From Scatophagus argus (Eukaryota; Chordata; Actinopteri; Scatophagidae): DNA of 64,000 nt. This document shows positions 14,946 through 26,516 of this stretch, one piece after another. The notes beneath the pieces were generated by a model. That model searched no databases and was not told the DNA's origin. It saw nothing but the letters and a program-made list of their open reading frames with translations. Both the position numbers and the translations under genes were made by a program. The DNA lies in contig NC_058502.1 in the NCBI RefSeq assembly GCF_020382885.2, forward strand, positions 10,753,950 through 10,817,949. Direction: 5' to 3'. Numbering within the stretch: position 1 is the stretch's first letter; each line of letters opens with the position of its first letter.

Positions 14946-15984
14946 TTGCATGTATATATGTTCTTGAGGAGAGGAGGGCAGGACGGGAGTGGCATAGTGA
15001 TTGTGTGACACTGGGTAGCTTAACATAGAAAATGGATGTCATGATCCCGAAAGAAAAACTTTACAAAGCAGAGATAGACACCCAAGAAAGACACAAAAAT
15101 CCTTCTATTTTAGGTGGATAGAGATCAAGAAACCTTTGTTTATACTTCCAAATACAGCGATTACCTGTCAAACCCCCTAGTGTGAGAAGACCACGCTCAG
15201 ATGTTTAAGAGAGGAAGAACATGAACGAGAGCCAGAAAAGGGTTGATAAGGGCGGGGGTTGGGTTTCCTGTTTCCTTAGCTCTCTCTCCTTTCCCTTCTC
15301 ATACACAGCACAAGCAAAGTTATTCAATCTGTGTGTGCATACAAGGATACTGTGTGCATCTGTACTGTAGTTTAATGGTATGACTGTCTAAACTAGTGTC
15401 ACCCTTGCAGCAAGCAGTGCAAATTTGTACATCAAACTTTCTGGCCACCTTACGACTCATATGAGGTGGTCGTCTATGTAAAGGCCTGTAGGTCAACAGG
15501 CAGGATGCTATACACTGATTCACCTGTGTGTGTACAGTACATCATGCAGCACAAGTCTGTTTTCATGCTTTTATAGCCTACAAATGTTTGGTGTGTTCAT
15601 AAGGATCATAAGCCACAAAAATAAATAAGCAAATAATTAAATAACAACAGAAACTAATTCCGATGTTCATGAGAATTTTGGAATCATAAATAAAGTCATT
15701 TGCCACAAAAGGCCAAACAGAAAAACAGTAATGGATTCATTGTGGTGCGCAGCTTCACTCCAGCTGTCTTTCATTATCATAGCTGCATGCTGCCCAAAAG
15801 GTTTCAGTTTTTGCAAACAGGAAACGAATCCCCAAATGTGAATATTCTGTCCAGACAGAGAATGTTTGAAGCTATTACATCTGTGTATGTCAATACATCA
15901 AGTAGATTACTACCACTGTAATTGCCATCTGGTACTAAACATGAAGATTTTACCAGAAGAACCAAGTGAGAGCTGACTAGTTTA

Positions 15985-16310
15985 CCTTAAAGTTAAAGGT
16001 CTAGAGTGTAGAATACAGCAGCTTCTTGTGGTGCGTTTGCAGACTGCAACCAAATGAACACCATTTGTCTGACCCTCTCATACTACATTCGCTTAACAAA
16101 GGCAAAAATGCAAAATGCCATCTCCAGTGCCAGTGTTTTCTTTGTTTCCGGGCTACTGTAGAAACATGATGGTGCAAAATGGCAGATTCCATGGAGAAGG
16201 ACCTGCTGTATAAAAGGTTCACTCTAAGGCAACAAAACACATTGATTTTAACAAGGCTACACTAATGAAAACATAATTGTGAATATTATATTCCATTTTT
16301 AGTTTAAAGA
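15985..16310. repeat. dispersed teleost repeat, candidate MITE
   Basis: The stretch begins with TTAAAGGTCTAGAGTGTAGA and contains CGGGCTACTGTAGAAACATG. It ends with an AATATTATATTCCATTTTTA segment. I recall this order of blocks from a common interspersed repeat in percomorph fish whose ends form an inverted repeat (TTAAAGGTCCAGTGTGTAA type). The right-hand terminus is missing or badly diverged here. Family assignment is from memory only. Confidence 0.5.
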
Positions 16311-16406
16311 AGGTCATAACAATATAAATATTTGATTTGATTTGTGACATGTATGTACATGTTATACATGGTTAAATCAGTTAGATTCTCCATATTTCAG
16401 TTCATT

Positions 16407-16427
16407 AAAAAAAAAAAAAAAAAAAAA
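16407..16427. repeat. poly(A) run
   Basis: About 21 consecutive A residues, with no recognisable retroelement in front of it. Confidence 0.8.
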
Positions 16428-19400
16428 CTAACGGTATACTATAGCATAATTTATTTCGATACACCAGAATGGTAAACAAAAACGATGAAAAAGTGTGACC
16501 TCTTCAAGTACCTTTGAAGTGGTCACAGAATCTGAATTTGTCTCTGTGCTTGAAATGATGTAGTTATGTAGTTTAGGTTGTGTTTTATCCACATGCTAAG
16601 TGAGCACTTTCAGAAACTACAAGATGTTGCCTTTCAAATGAAGTCTCATACTTGTATAAAGGCCTTACAGATCTTTCACAACTTTTCCATAAAAAAGTTT
16701 GGTGTAAGCGAAGAAAAAAGCCTACATTTTTGTCTGTTTGTGAAGTTAAATTCTAGGTTTCAGTTTTCAGATAATTTTTACTTTCAAGTGTTTCATTGTA
16801 AATTAATTTACAGTAAATAGTTCTTGCTCAAACATTTGCTTGCTCCAAACATTCACAAAGCCATTCATAACAGTTTTTAATGTGCTGTTTTGATAAGCAT
16901 GTTGTCTTCCTATTATTTTTGATGAATTGTTGCTAATCACAAATGTATTACTTCCATCATGTGTTGGTATTAATGAAACTGTCAGGTGAATGGAGCTAGT
17001 GTGCCTTTCATATTCTGTACTCTGTTTTTGCATTCACAAACTACATGCGTGCAGTTGACAGAAGTGTGTATCATGTCAGTCTTTAGTTCAGGGTGCATGT
17101 GCATATTTATGCATGTGCTGGTAACAGAACACTTGAGACATAATGAATGTGTCCCTGAGGTTTCCTTAAGGAAACACAAGACTGGCTCTTTAGTGCCTTA
17201 TGACCAAGAAGACATTTTCCCTTTTGCAGGATGGTAACATCTGTTGCTGTGGGAATAGTCAGCATCACAAATCAGAGAAAAAGATCTAAGGTTGAGTCAG
17301 CTTGGCCAACAGCTGTAAACTCTAAAATGCTTTCTCTCAGCTGGGGCATGAAGCAAACAGAAAGAATGCATGACCTGAATGAGCTCCCTGTTTCTTTTTT
17401 CTATATTCCCACTCAGCCATTTAGGGATCCCAGGCAACAGCATGCATGTGGATGTGGAGCTAGACTGAGACAATGAAACTAAGTGCACAATTCTGCAGTA
17501 ATCCTCATGTTATCCATGCCATCCTCTGGTTCTATGCATTCAAAAGAAGAAATATTTTGAAAAATATAAAATAATTGTTGTGAGATGTTGTTTATCTGTT
17601 TATCAGGTTTATTTACTGGAACGCCCTCAGATGGAAAGGCAAAGATAAAGGAGCACAGAGAAACTTTTATACTCTTTGTAGTGATCTGTATTGTCAGATC
17701 AGTTAGTTTTAAGTTTATAAAAGCCAGCACATTTAGGCTATAACTAAAATCTTACAGGCTACCCAACAATGGATATAGCTTCATAGATAAAACACAAACA
17801 TGCACAAACAATACAATTGAATTCAATTTATTTATATAGCACCACATCCCAACAAAAGTTGTCTCATGACACTTTCCAATTAGAGTAGGTCAAGAACAAA
17901 CTCAAATTAACTCAAATTAATACACATTTAGGACATAACACCATGAGAATACCATAAAGACAGCGTCTATGCTTGTGCCCAGAACATCTCTGTTAAACTT
18001 CCTGTGCAGGATAGTTGATGGGACATCCATACTGCCGGAGAACCTTTGAGGATTTAAGATTGCCAGTGTATTTCAGCACACTTTAAAATTATGGTTCTGT
18101 TGAAAAAACATTGCATGTTTAACACCATTAATTACACATTTGAAAAAATACTCATGGTTTAATTTAAGAAAAACATAGCCATTTTAATTATTTCCAATAT
18201 TTACCCTGGTGTGATTCATCTCTTGCTTAAACATAATCTGTGCTTTGGCCATTGGTTTCCTCTGCCAGAATAACCAAATGTGAAAAAAAGAAAGTTTTAG
18301 TACAGCAATTCATTGAATAAATGCTTTGGTAACCAATGAAATTGTTCCTCACTGCTTCAGTGAGGGTTAATCCTTTAAACTAAAACAGAGAAGAGCAGCT
18401 GTTGTCAGCTTACGTTAGATTAATGAATTAGATGAGCGAATAGTTTTCACACAAGTATCAAAACTCCCAAAGAAACTCCCCTAACCACTCTGAGCACAAT
18501 CAAATTCTCCACCGTCCAGTTTGTTTGAAGCACTGACATGTAGCAGTACTCTCTGCAGAATTATCTGAATTTCTTGAACCCAAGAAATGACACAGATTCT
18601 GTGTATTTGTTTTAGCAAAAATTACAAAAAGACTCCTTAAAAACTTGATACATGGCTTGCAAACAAAATATTAATGTCTCAGGTTTTACTGATAAAATCA
18701 AGTTTTATGACCACACTGCTCAAAAATTTTAATCATTAGGCCAATGCATTGAAAATGATCTCAGTTCTTCACAAGTTTCTGTTATGACAGTTTTGGGAGG
18801 AAAATATTTACAAAACATGGCATTTTAATTGTCTACATTCAGAGACATGACAGACTTGCAGCTGACTTGCAATTAGCTGATGAAAAAATTTAAGTAACTT
18901 AACTTGGACTTTTCCTCAAGGACCTGAGAACTGACTTGGACCAAAAAATTAAACAGCTCTGCTTTTTACTTCTGACACGTTTTTCCAACATTAGTTAAAG
19001 CTGACAATAGCATCAGGTCTCAGTGATGATCTTGTTTCATTCAAACAAACGGTGTATGTTTGTAATGGATGAATAACTACAAAACTGTATTGCTTCCAAA
19101 TAATTATTGCCACTCTAGGTATCTCTGGGTGTCATGAACTGACTACTCTTATTCTTCCAGCTTCACTTGGTATTTCACAGTATTTCTTCTATACTTCAGT
19201 AGTGAGTCTGGCCAAATCGAGGCCTGCCAGTTGTGATGTGTTCATATACTAAGTTAGTATAAGCCCACTACTATATGTGCCTCTAATGCTATCCCTTTCC
19301 TCAAGCAGCACAGCAGTTTCAGTAGTGCCTCTGTCAAGCTGAACACAATGTTGCCATTGAACTAGAGACACAGTGGATACCTTTATATACCATCAAGAGT

Positions 19401-20140
19401 GACAGTTAATGCAACAGCACCTGTGTTTCACTTAAAGTGACAGTAAGTAAAGTACATCTTAGGTACTATTTGTCACTAAAACCATCAACATACTCAAATC
19501 AAGTAAACAAGTAATGATTTTAAAGGGTGAGTATTTTGCAGTTCTCTACTTCTGGCAATTTTATTCCTTTGAAAGGGTAAACAATTAAAACGGCTACTTA
19601 AAATAAGAAAATTTGTTTGTGTATCCATGAACATTTGGCTGAAATCAGTGAATCAGATCTGACTCACCTTGAGATTCAAAGTGGCCTGTCGACAAGAGTA
19701 AAATGATACCCAAACTGCCCGTTTATTTAAACTTAAAGAGACAGTCCAAGAAATATATTATTACAACTATGACTACTGGCAACACTTGTATATTGAGGAC
19801 ATATGAAGATATTGAAATACAATCACGCACTCACTTTACCTCAGTCAGACCCATAAATGCCAATCAGATCTAAAGTGATAATATCAGTTGTCTCGCCCAG
19901 TGCAAACTAAAACTAAACACCAGGCTGAACTAACCAGGACGAAGCATTGTAAACCCCATGAACAGAAACCTCCTGTCTTTGAAAAACACACACAAACATC
20001 ACTTTGTTTGTGTTTATCCCTGAAAATCTATCATCTAACTATCAATAAAATCTTACAAATTAGGCTTGATATCCATGCTTGTTTCATTTTAAATGAAGTA
20101 CAGCATGTGACATAAAGCTTAAGGCTTCTCAGGGAACACA
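16428..20140. other. gene-free intergenic DNA downstream of chst3
   Basis: Apart from the repeat fragment at 17811-17900 I see no supported gene. The reading frames present are short, overlap on both strands and show no recognisable domain. The right-hand end approaches the presumed 3' end of the minus-strand chst3 transcript. Confidence 0.55.
17811..17900. repeat. dispersed teleost repeat fragment
   Basis: The segment carries TTCAATTTATTTATATAGCA, then an AACAAAAGTTGTCTCATGAC-type block. Together they resemble a short interspersed sequence seen very often in fish introns and intergenic DNA. I recognise the pattern from memory and cannot name its class. Confidence 0.45.
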
Positions 20141-20214
20141 GCATGCAAATAAATATGTCTCTTTATCAAGTAACTCTTCTTTGTTACAAAGAGGCATCCC
20201 TGGCGAGTATGAAG

Positions 20215-20220
20215 TTTATT
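20215..20220 (-). terminator. candidate poly(A) signal of chst3
   Basis: The plus strand reads TTTATT, so the minus strand has AATAAA, 157 nt past the chst3 stop codon. It is the first canonical hexamer after the stop. Longer 3' UTRs are common in this family, so further downstream sites are possible. Confidence 0.45.
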
Positions 20221-20376
20221 GTATGGCTCAAATCTTATTGTCAGCAGTAACACATTTTGTGTCTTCTATGGCATCTTTGCTTACGATGTTTGGTCTGTGC
20301 AATAATGGCTTCTCTTGGCTCTGATATGTCATTTCCGGGGTTTTGCAGATTCACAGCTACCTTTTTGACATCTGGA

Positions 20377-23300
20377 TTAATGAAATGGTTTCTCCTCAAA
20401 CAAACTGATGGACTTATTAATCAGTGTCTTTTCATCATCCACAAACTTGTACCCAAACAGATTCATGGTGGGTCCACACACTCTCTGCACGACCTGAGCC
20501 AGTGTAAAGGGAATACTAAATCTCCATTTCTCTGCCTGCTCTGATGAGTTCTTCTGGGTGGAGTAAATCCCACTAGCTACTTGAGTGGTCTGAGTGTTTT
20601 TCAGAATCCACTCCCTAGCTTGGGGACTAAATGGTATCCCTGTGAACCTGTACATTTCCTCTGCCTTCTGCATAGGGTAGCGGGCAATATCCTCATAACG
20701 TACCAACATATAGCGGTTCCTCAACCAGCGAGGTCGACTCAGTCCCACCTCTGCAGACATCCTAATTTGGTCACAGTTCCCTTTGAGCCTCTTCACTTCC
20801 TCATCATCTTCAGGCACTTGGCCATCCTGCGCCCAGGCCTTCCATGTCTGGTACTTCGAAGAGAAAGCCACCATGCGCGATGCTAAAATGGCCCGTGGGT
20901 CTCGGACTAACTGGATCACTCTCACATCTAGTCGAGGATCCTCTACCAACGGTTGCAATGTTTCCAGCTGGCGCACACGGACAGTCTTAATGGCGTGGTG
21001 TTGCTTGGAAAGGCAGGATTCAGACGCAAGGGTCAGGTTCAGTGGCCCGCAGTGACGCGTCTTACAATGATACCTAACACAAGACGAGAGTAAAATGAGT
21101 GGTATATTATTGTATAAGCATCTTTCATATTATTGTTCATTGGCTGTTACTGACATTATAGCCAATATACAGTATAATGCCAGTCTGCTTTCATTTGCAG
21201 TGCCTACAAACAGTATACACCCCTTGGATGTTTTCTCCTTTTATTGCTTTTACAAATGGAATCATGGTCAATATAATTTGTCTTTTGTGGCAAAAAAAGA
21301 ATTACAAATAAAACCTTTAATGTCAAAGTGGAAATAGATTTCTAGAAATTAATGTCATTAATTGAAATTGGAGATCACCTGGGTGCAGTGAATGTGTCTC
21401 AAGTGATTGCAACAATTGCACGCAACAAGAGTATAATTTATAGTAGATGTTCCAAAAGTGTTCAAAGAGGAGGGAAAGATTATATGAGTCTTAACATACA
21501 GCTAGGGAATATTAAATCATCAGCTCATTATATCTTGGCCTTTCTTACACTCATGTTTGCTTAAACTACAAGTTATGAACTGCTTTTTTTAAAATACAAA
21601 CATACAAAATTATCTGTTATACTACTGGATTGGCCATGAGAAGAGGGTAATTATTAGTTATCACTATCGACTGAAATGTATGAGATTCTAAAATAAAAGG
21701 GGGTAAGGAACTGTGAGAAAGACCCATGGCAGCTTCCTGAATCCTAAGGTGATGTCTTTAAAGGTCTTGTTTTCTGAAATATTGCAAGCCAAATGTACAT
21801 TAGTTAAAGTAGTATTAGTTCATAGTTTTAAGAAACTAAGGGAAGACAAATGCCGCCTTTTTCAGATTAAACCAACATCATAAGTCGGACCAATAACAGT
21901 ATCAAGTAAGTATCAAGAGAATGTATTATACCTCTCAAAGACATCTTTGATTACTGGGGTGCAGACAGGTTCCTCACAGAGCGACAAACTAGACTCTCTG
22001 CGGAAAAGAGCTGGGGTGATGTGCTCCTGAGGTGGGGGAGAGATGAACTTCTCGAGAGGAGAGAAATCACACAGGAAGAGTCCCTGGAGTACATCCCGGT
22101 AGATTCCTGCCAACACTGTCCCATTGTTTACCTCTGAAGCTGTGGTCAGCATGCGCTCAACATGCCACAGTGGCTCAAACAGATAGAACATATTCTCCCC
22201 GTGCTGGTTGAAAAATTCCCCCACAAACGAGGAGCCTGTTCGTGTAGCGGCCAAAAGCAATATGTGCTTAGGACCACTGCTATAGCTGTATGTGTCTAAA
22301 TTATCTAGTTCTTCCTCGTCTTGCTCCTCAGAGAAACTTGAGTAATTCCCTGTTGTACCAGTGAGTTTGGAGAGCACCATTTTGAGTATCAGGGAGCCAT
22401 TTTGGGTTGCGTTGCTGTAATCCAGAGGAGTCTGTGGGGTCTGCTGTTGACCCGGCCTCTGCATCAGTTTATCAGAGACCCTGATGAGACACAAAGTTTT
22501 CATTAATAAATATTGATTAACAACAAATGAAAGAAATAATAGAAAAATATTTCCATTTAGCTAACATTTTAAATGCAGCTCTTGTAAGTTTGGTCTACAT
22601 TTCTTTAAATGAATAGTTTGATACACCCTGAAATGCACTTATTTGCTTGTCTGTGTGTTAGATACTAAGCAGCCAGCAAGCAGCTGGTTAGCTTAGCTTA
22701 GCAAAACAAATGGAAATAATGGGGAGAAGTTAGCTGGACATAGTCCATCTGTCCAAGAGTAATAAAATCCACTATAAAACAGCTGCTTTTGTCTTGTTTC
22801 TCCAATGTTTATACTAAAGCAAGCTAACAAGCTGCTGGATATTGCTCCATATTTCTGGTACAGATATGAGAGTGTTATCGATCTTCTCATCTAACTTACA
22901 AAGCAAATCCGTGCATTTCCCAAAATGTAATGGCTTTAAAGTTACAAGACAGTCTCTGGCCACTAGGATGCACTTCCACACAATCTCTACAGACTGCTAC
23001 CTTTCTTAATATTTGCACTTGCAGTGTAAATACTGAGATGGAAACTAGACACAGTATGCAGGATTTAGGGCCCTGCACATAAGCATTTCCAGAGTAGAAC
23101 TGTACTGTACTAATCATCTCTGTGTGGTCAGTTCTCAAGGATATTCAGACATTTCCCCTAATGTGGTTTCATCAGAAAGCCAAGATGAAAGCTTAGATGG
23201 ACAGTGAAGTTGGGAGATAACGAGAGGCAAAGGTCTGGCTAGACTATACGTGAAAGAGACAGGGGTTTGAGCTACCTGAGGATATGGCACCATCCAGAGG

Positions 23301-23421
23301 AAAACAGTTCTTCTCTTACAGGCTGGTCCTCATTCTCTTACCTTGATAGGATGTTGCTTTCTTTCTCGATGATAACCAGGGCCAAGATGCAGATGAAGAC
23401 AATTGCATATTTGGTCTTCAT
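20377..23421 (-). CDS. chst3: carbohydrate sulfotransferase 3 (chondroitin 6-O-sulfotransferase)
   Basis: Three coding exons on the minus strand: 23421-23342, 22480-21932 and 21073-20377. The joined frame is 1326 nt, 441 aa plus stop. Human CHST3 is 479 aa. The enzyme is a Golgi type II membrane protein that transfers sulfate from PAPS to C6 of GalNAc in chondroitin. Visible features are a short N-terminus with a membrane anchor at about residues 4-19 and a variable acidic stem at about 28-95. The 5'-phosphosulfate-binding loop [10 protein letters not shown] starts at residue 107, and the 3'-phosphate-binding segment LVRDPRA lies at 265-271, with Ser275 after it. C-terminal blocks such as QKNSSEQ and LFGYK match human CHST3 almost exactly. 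The start codon is the first ATG after an in-frame TAG in the same exon. Human CHST3 has a longer N-terminus ahead of this Met. Fish carry chst3a and chst3b; which one this is cannot be decided here. Intron 1 holds a fold-back repeat and intron 2 a Tc1-like remnant. Confidence 0.95.
21198..21440 (+). mobile_element. Tc1/mariner-like transposon 5' remnant
   Basis: The segment starts CAGTGCCTACAAACAGTATA. It continues with blocks for TTGAATCATGGTCAAT-like and AATGTCAAAGTGGAAATAGA sequence, then GGAGATCACCTG. I recall this series of blocks, in this order, as the left end of a common fish Tc1-type element. No transposase frame and no right terminal repeat are visible. The copy is a decayed, truncated fossil inside the second coding intron of chst3. 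Confidence 0.6.
22605..22902. repeat. fold-back dispersed teleost repeat
   Basis: The left part includes CAGCTGGTTAGCTTAGCTTA and a block reading CTGGACATAGTCCATCTGTCC. The right part reads, on the minus strand, AGTTAGATGAGAAGATCGAT followed by an ATATCCAGCAGCTTGTTAGC-like block, so related segments face each other. I remember these as pieces of one abundant percomorph interspersed repeat. The copy lies in the first coding intron of chst3. Confidence 0.6.
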
Positions 23422-23499
23422 TCTTGAGTCCTGGCTTGGTAACTGGGCGTCTAGGGTCTAGTGTCGGTCATAGCTTCATGCAGTTGCTACAGCTTCATT
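23422..23499 (-). other. chst3 5' UTR part of first coding exon
   Basis: On the minus strand a strong acceptor (TTTCTTGTTGCAG) ends at 23500, so this exon starts at 23499 with 78 nt of leader before the ATG at 23421. At least one further non-coding exon must lie upstream. The leader contains three short upstream ATGs, each followed by a stop within 3-7 codons. Confidence 0.65.
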
Positions 23500-25379
23500 C
23501 TGCAACAAGAAAGGTACTTCAGTGAAAACAGTGAAGACAAAAATAGTTCTTACATCTGGTTTATAATGATATCAGACATATATCATAATCCTTACACAGA
23601 CTGTTTTTGGCTCAAGTCTTGAGGACACTTTCATGAGTAAAGAGGATGGATAAATACAATGTAAAGCTAAATAAGAGACCACTAAAAATGTATGTCCAAC
23701 TTCACCATGAAATGATATAATAAACATGTCTCAGATGATTAAGAGACAACGTATCAGAGAAAGAGTAGGAGAGAAGATAAAAAGAAAAACAACCTGCTGT
23801 CTTAGCTATGAGAGACTGTTGTCTTATAGCAACACAACAAGCAGTCACACCTGCATTGATAAGAAACCTCAGGTTTGTACATCACACAAGAGGTTTTGTA
23901 AACTTACTTGCGTCATTTCTCAGAATTTACCAGAAAAAAATAATCAAGTTCTGAAAAAGAAAGTGTTGCTCTTCGGTAGGGCTTGAGTAAAGAAGAAGAC
24001 AGAGTGAGAGAGGGGTCTCATGTAAATAGGGCTGGTTTTCAAAGAGAGGAAACGCAGTGGAACACTTTCACATGGCACTGAGTAAGGGGAGACGGTCGGT
24101 ACTGAACACTCCTTTCTCTTTAATGTGAAGCCTCTTTAAAAACCTCAGATAGTGAATCCGATTTGTTACTTTACAGGTAAATTGGTCTCAAGCCTCAACA
24201 TGTCAACATTCAAATAATCTCTGATGGAAAAACAGCTTGAAAATATCACACCAATTCTTGCATCATCAGTAGAAGTAATATCCTTCCAGTCTATTGGGAG
24301 TGTTGTGTTAACATGCTGTTTAAAGCTTATTGAGGCAGTTGGGAAGACAATCTACACGCATTGAGCAAATTAACTATTTTGACATTGAATTTAATTTCGA
24401 ATGACCAAATTTCTTGATTCTGAATAAATTGTCTGTGGACTCCTTTATTTTATGTTACTGACAAATAAATCCCCCCCCCCCCCATTTGGACCTGTCAGGA
24501 GAGTGAATAATTTCTACAAAGCATATCATTAAGGGAAAAAAGACACAGTTTCAAAGCCGTTGTGGAGTGATTGTTTGCTCCGTAAGTAAATATCACCCAA
24601 TTATCTGAGCTTAATACACCATAGCCGTCAAACTGTCAGGCTGAAGCACTTTAGCTGAGCACTTTTACATATTCAAGAGTCACTGGAGCGTTTGGCAAAT
24701 CTGACTATCTACTCAAGCAGAAACACACATCACTCTGTTTATCATCTCACTACAAATTACATTAATGGCTGCCTTCAAAGCCTTGAAGCAGCATCTCACA
24801 GAGACACTGAAAGCTAAATTCCCACTGAAAGCTGCGCTGTTCATCCAGGGGGAGTAAGCAATTAATTCTTATAGGCAAATATTTAAAACCATTCGAATTT
24901 TTGTATGTTCCATTTATCATTTCCATGCAATTGATTGGTTTTAGTTTGGCCATTCTATGTGACATTTAGAAATAAAGAAAGCTACCCCCCTCTGTGTGGG
25001 TGTGCTATGGCCATTTAATACTACAGCAGTCATTTAGGGGGGAGGGGACTTTCAATTCAGGAGCATTCCGCCATCCCCACCACTGAACAAGAATAAATAC
25101 AGATGAATGAATATTTCTGCATACTATTCATCTCTGACGCCCCGAGACGCGTGCATGATGCTTTCAAATACCCAAAGTTAAATCTGGGGGGAAAAATGAT
25201 TGTGAGCAAGTGACATCTATGATTGAACTTATTGATTAGTGGACTACATGGCATACACAGCCTCCGTATTTCCACAATCATCATTTATACCTGCATCACA
25301 TTAGACAGGCAACATACACTTCGCTCATGTATCATTTGACAGAAGTGTACAGTGGTACACTACACTATCATTATTCATC
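23500..25379. other. intergenic DNA or chst3 5' intron
   Basis: No supported coding sequence. It contains a 13-nt poly(C) tract at 24471-24483. It also holds a low-repeat stretch around 24760-24965 that reads like non-coding conserved DNA, which is unproven. It is probably transcribed as intron of chst3 if the first exon lies in the CpG-rich region to its right. Confidence 0.45.
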
Positions 25380-26060
25380 ATGTAGTCTGTAGCGTTTTAC
25401 GCGCACGGTAGCAGGATGTTTACAAGCTCTACCGTGTGCCGGTGGACGTACAGGGTTCTTTATTTCCTTTTTTTTTTCAAAAAGCTTTCAGTCATTGCCA
25501 TAACGCACAAGATGTGGAGGTGTTCAGGTAGCGCGTGTTACAAACCTTTAGCTGGTCATTCTCTCTGCAGTCGAGCAAAACGTCCCCGAGCTTGTGAAAA
25601 CACAGTATCGTCCCTTCGTAGCATCTTGCTGCATTGTCTCGGACGAGGACACACTGCTTCATTGTATCCTCGGACGCGGGCTCCTCTCCTCTGCCAGATA
25701 AATGAGAGGCAGCGCGGAGACTCGGACGTCGTGCTCACACATCGAGCAAAACGGACAAGAGGGCTAATATGTCTTTTGGTTGTTTTTTTTTTTTTTGTTT
25801 GTTTGTTTACTTTTGATTTAAAATTTAAAGTAAACGCTGTGTCAAATAGGTATTTGAATTAAATAAAAGAAAACGCCAGACGGCAGCACTGATCTGGCAA
25901 AAAAAAAATGAGTTTGTGTTAAAATAGCGTCGCTTCAAAACTTTGTGTCTTAACTTTCCCCATGTGCCGGACCCCACTGCACGAGCGAGCTCACTGTGAC
26001 CACGCTTCACGTCACCACTCTCTCCCGTGTGGGACGTCCTGTGTGAAAGAGATCACGTGA
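25380..26060. promoter_or_regulatory. CpG-rich region, candidate promoter
   Basis: CpG dinucleotides are dense here (GCGCACGGTAG, CTCGGACGAGG, CCTCGGACGCGGG, AGCGCGGAGACTCGGACGTCG and others), while surrounding DNA is nearly CpG-free. Vertebrate promoters often keep such islands. The nearest gene lacking its first exon is chst3 on the minus strand, about 2 kb away, so its non-coding first exon may lie here. A reading frame of 148 codons at 25416-25862 has no recognisable domain and is explained by the GC-rich composition. Confidence 0.45.
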
Positions 26061-26224
26061 TCCCCAAATACCCTCCAATTTGGGATAAAGACCCCGCTTG
26101 TTTGAGAAAGAGCGTTCAGAATATATTCCACCTCACTTAAAACACTGCATGCTGTGGATGTACAGCCAATAGGCTACACTGTTAATTTAGGAGTTACTGT
26201 TATAAGATATGATATTAATGATGT

Positions 26225-26516
26225 TAAACTCAGCACTGTGACGGACACACTCACTTGTATATACAATGTACATATTGGCTACTTTTACACATTGTACATA
26301 CCTGTATTTTTAAATTTTTCTTAAAAAATTTTGAAAACAGTTTTTTGTAAATACCTGTACTTAAGATTTTAGTTTTTGTTTTATCCTATTTTTATACTCT
26401 GCACTTTTCTCCTTTCTTGGTCGGGAATACTGCATGTGCAATTGTCTGTAGAAACAAGAATTTCCCTCCAGGGATTAATAAAGGAATTCTGATTCTGATT
26501 CTGATTCTGATATCCC
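26225..26516 (+). mobile_element. LINE 3'-tail-like retrotransposon remnant
   Basis: The segment ends GGGATTAATAAAGGAATTCT followed by tandem GATTCT units. It has TACATTGTACATACCTGTAT- and TTTTATACTCTGCACTTT-type blocks before that. This is the form of 3' ends of L2/CR1-like or related fish LINEs and their SINE partners. No reverse transcriptase frame is visible, so only a 5'-truncated tail is present. Class is from memory. Confidence 0.5.

Larger units (their letters stand above)
1..15980. other. gene-free intergenic DNA
   Basis: No open reading frame here has recognisable protein similarity, coherent splice phasing with neighbours, or more than about 140 codons. The longest, at 2926-3348 (+), shows no domain and ends at ordinary stops. 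The stretch is AT-rich with scattered simple repeats, which are listed separately. Distal regulatory DNA or introns of a gene whose exons lie outside the window are possible. I see no tRNA or other RNA gene. Confidence 0.6.

Noticed and set aside
25416..25862. 148-codon open frame in the CpG-rich region
   Set aside because: GC-rich composition lowers stop frequency, and the product has no recognisable domain and low-complexity ends.
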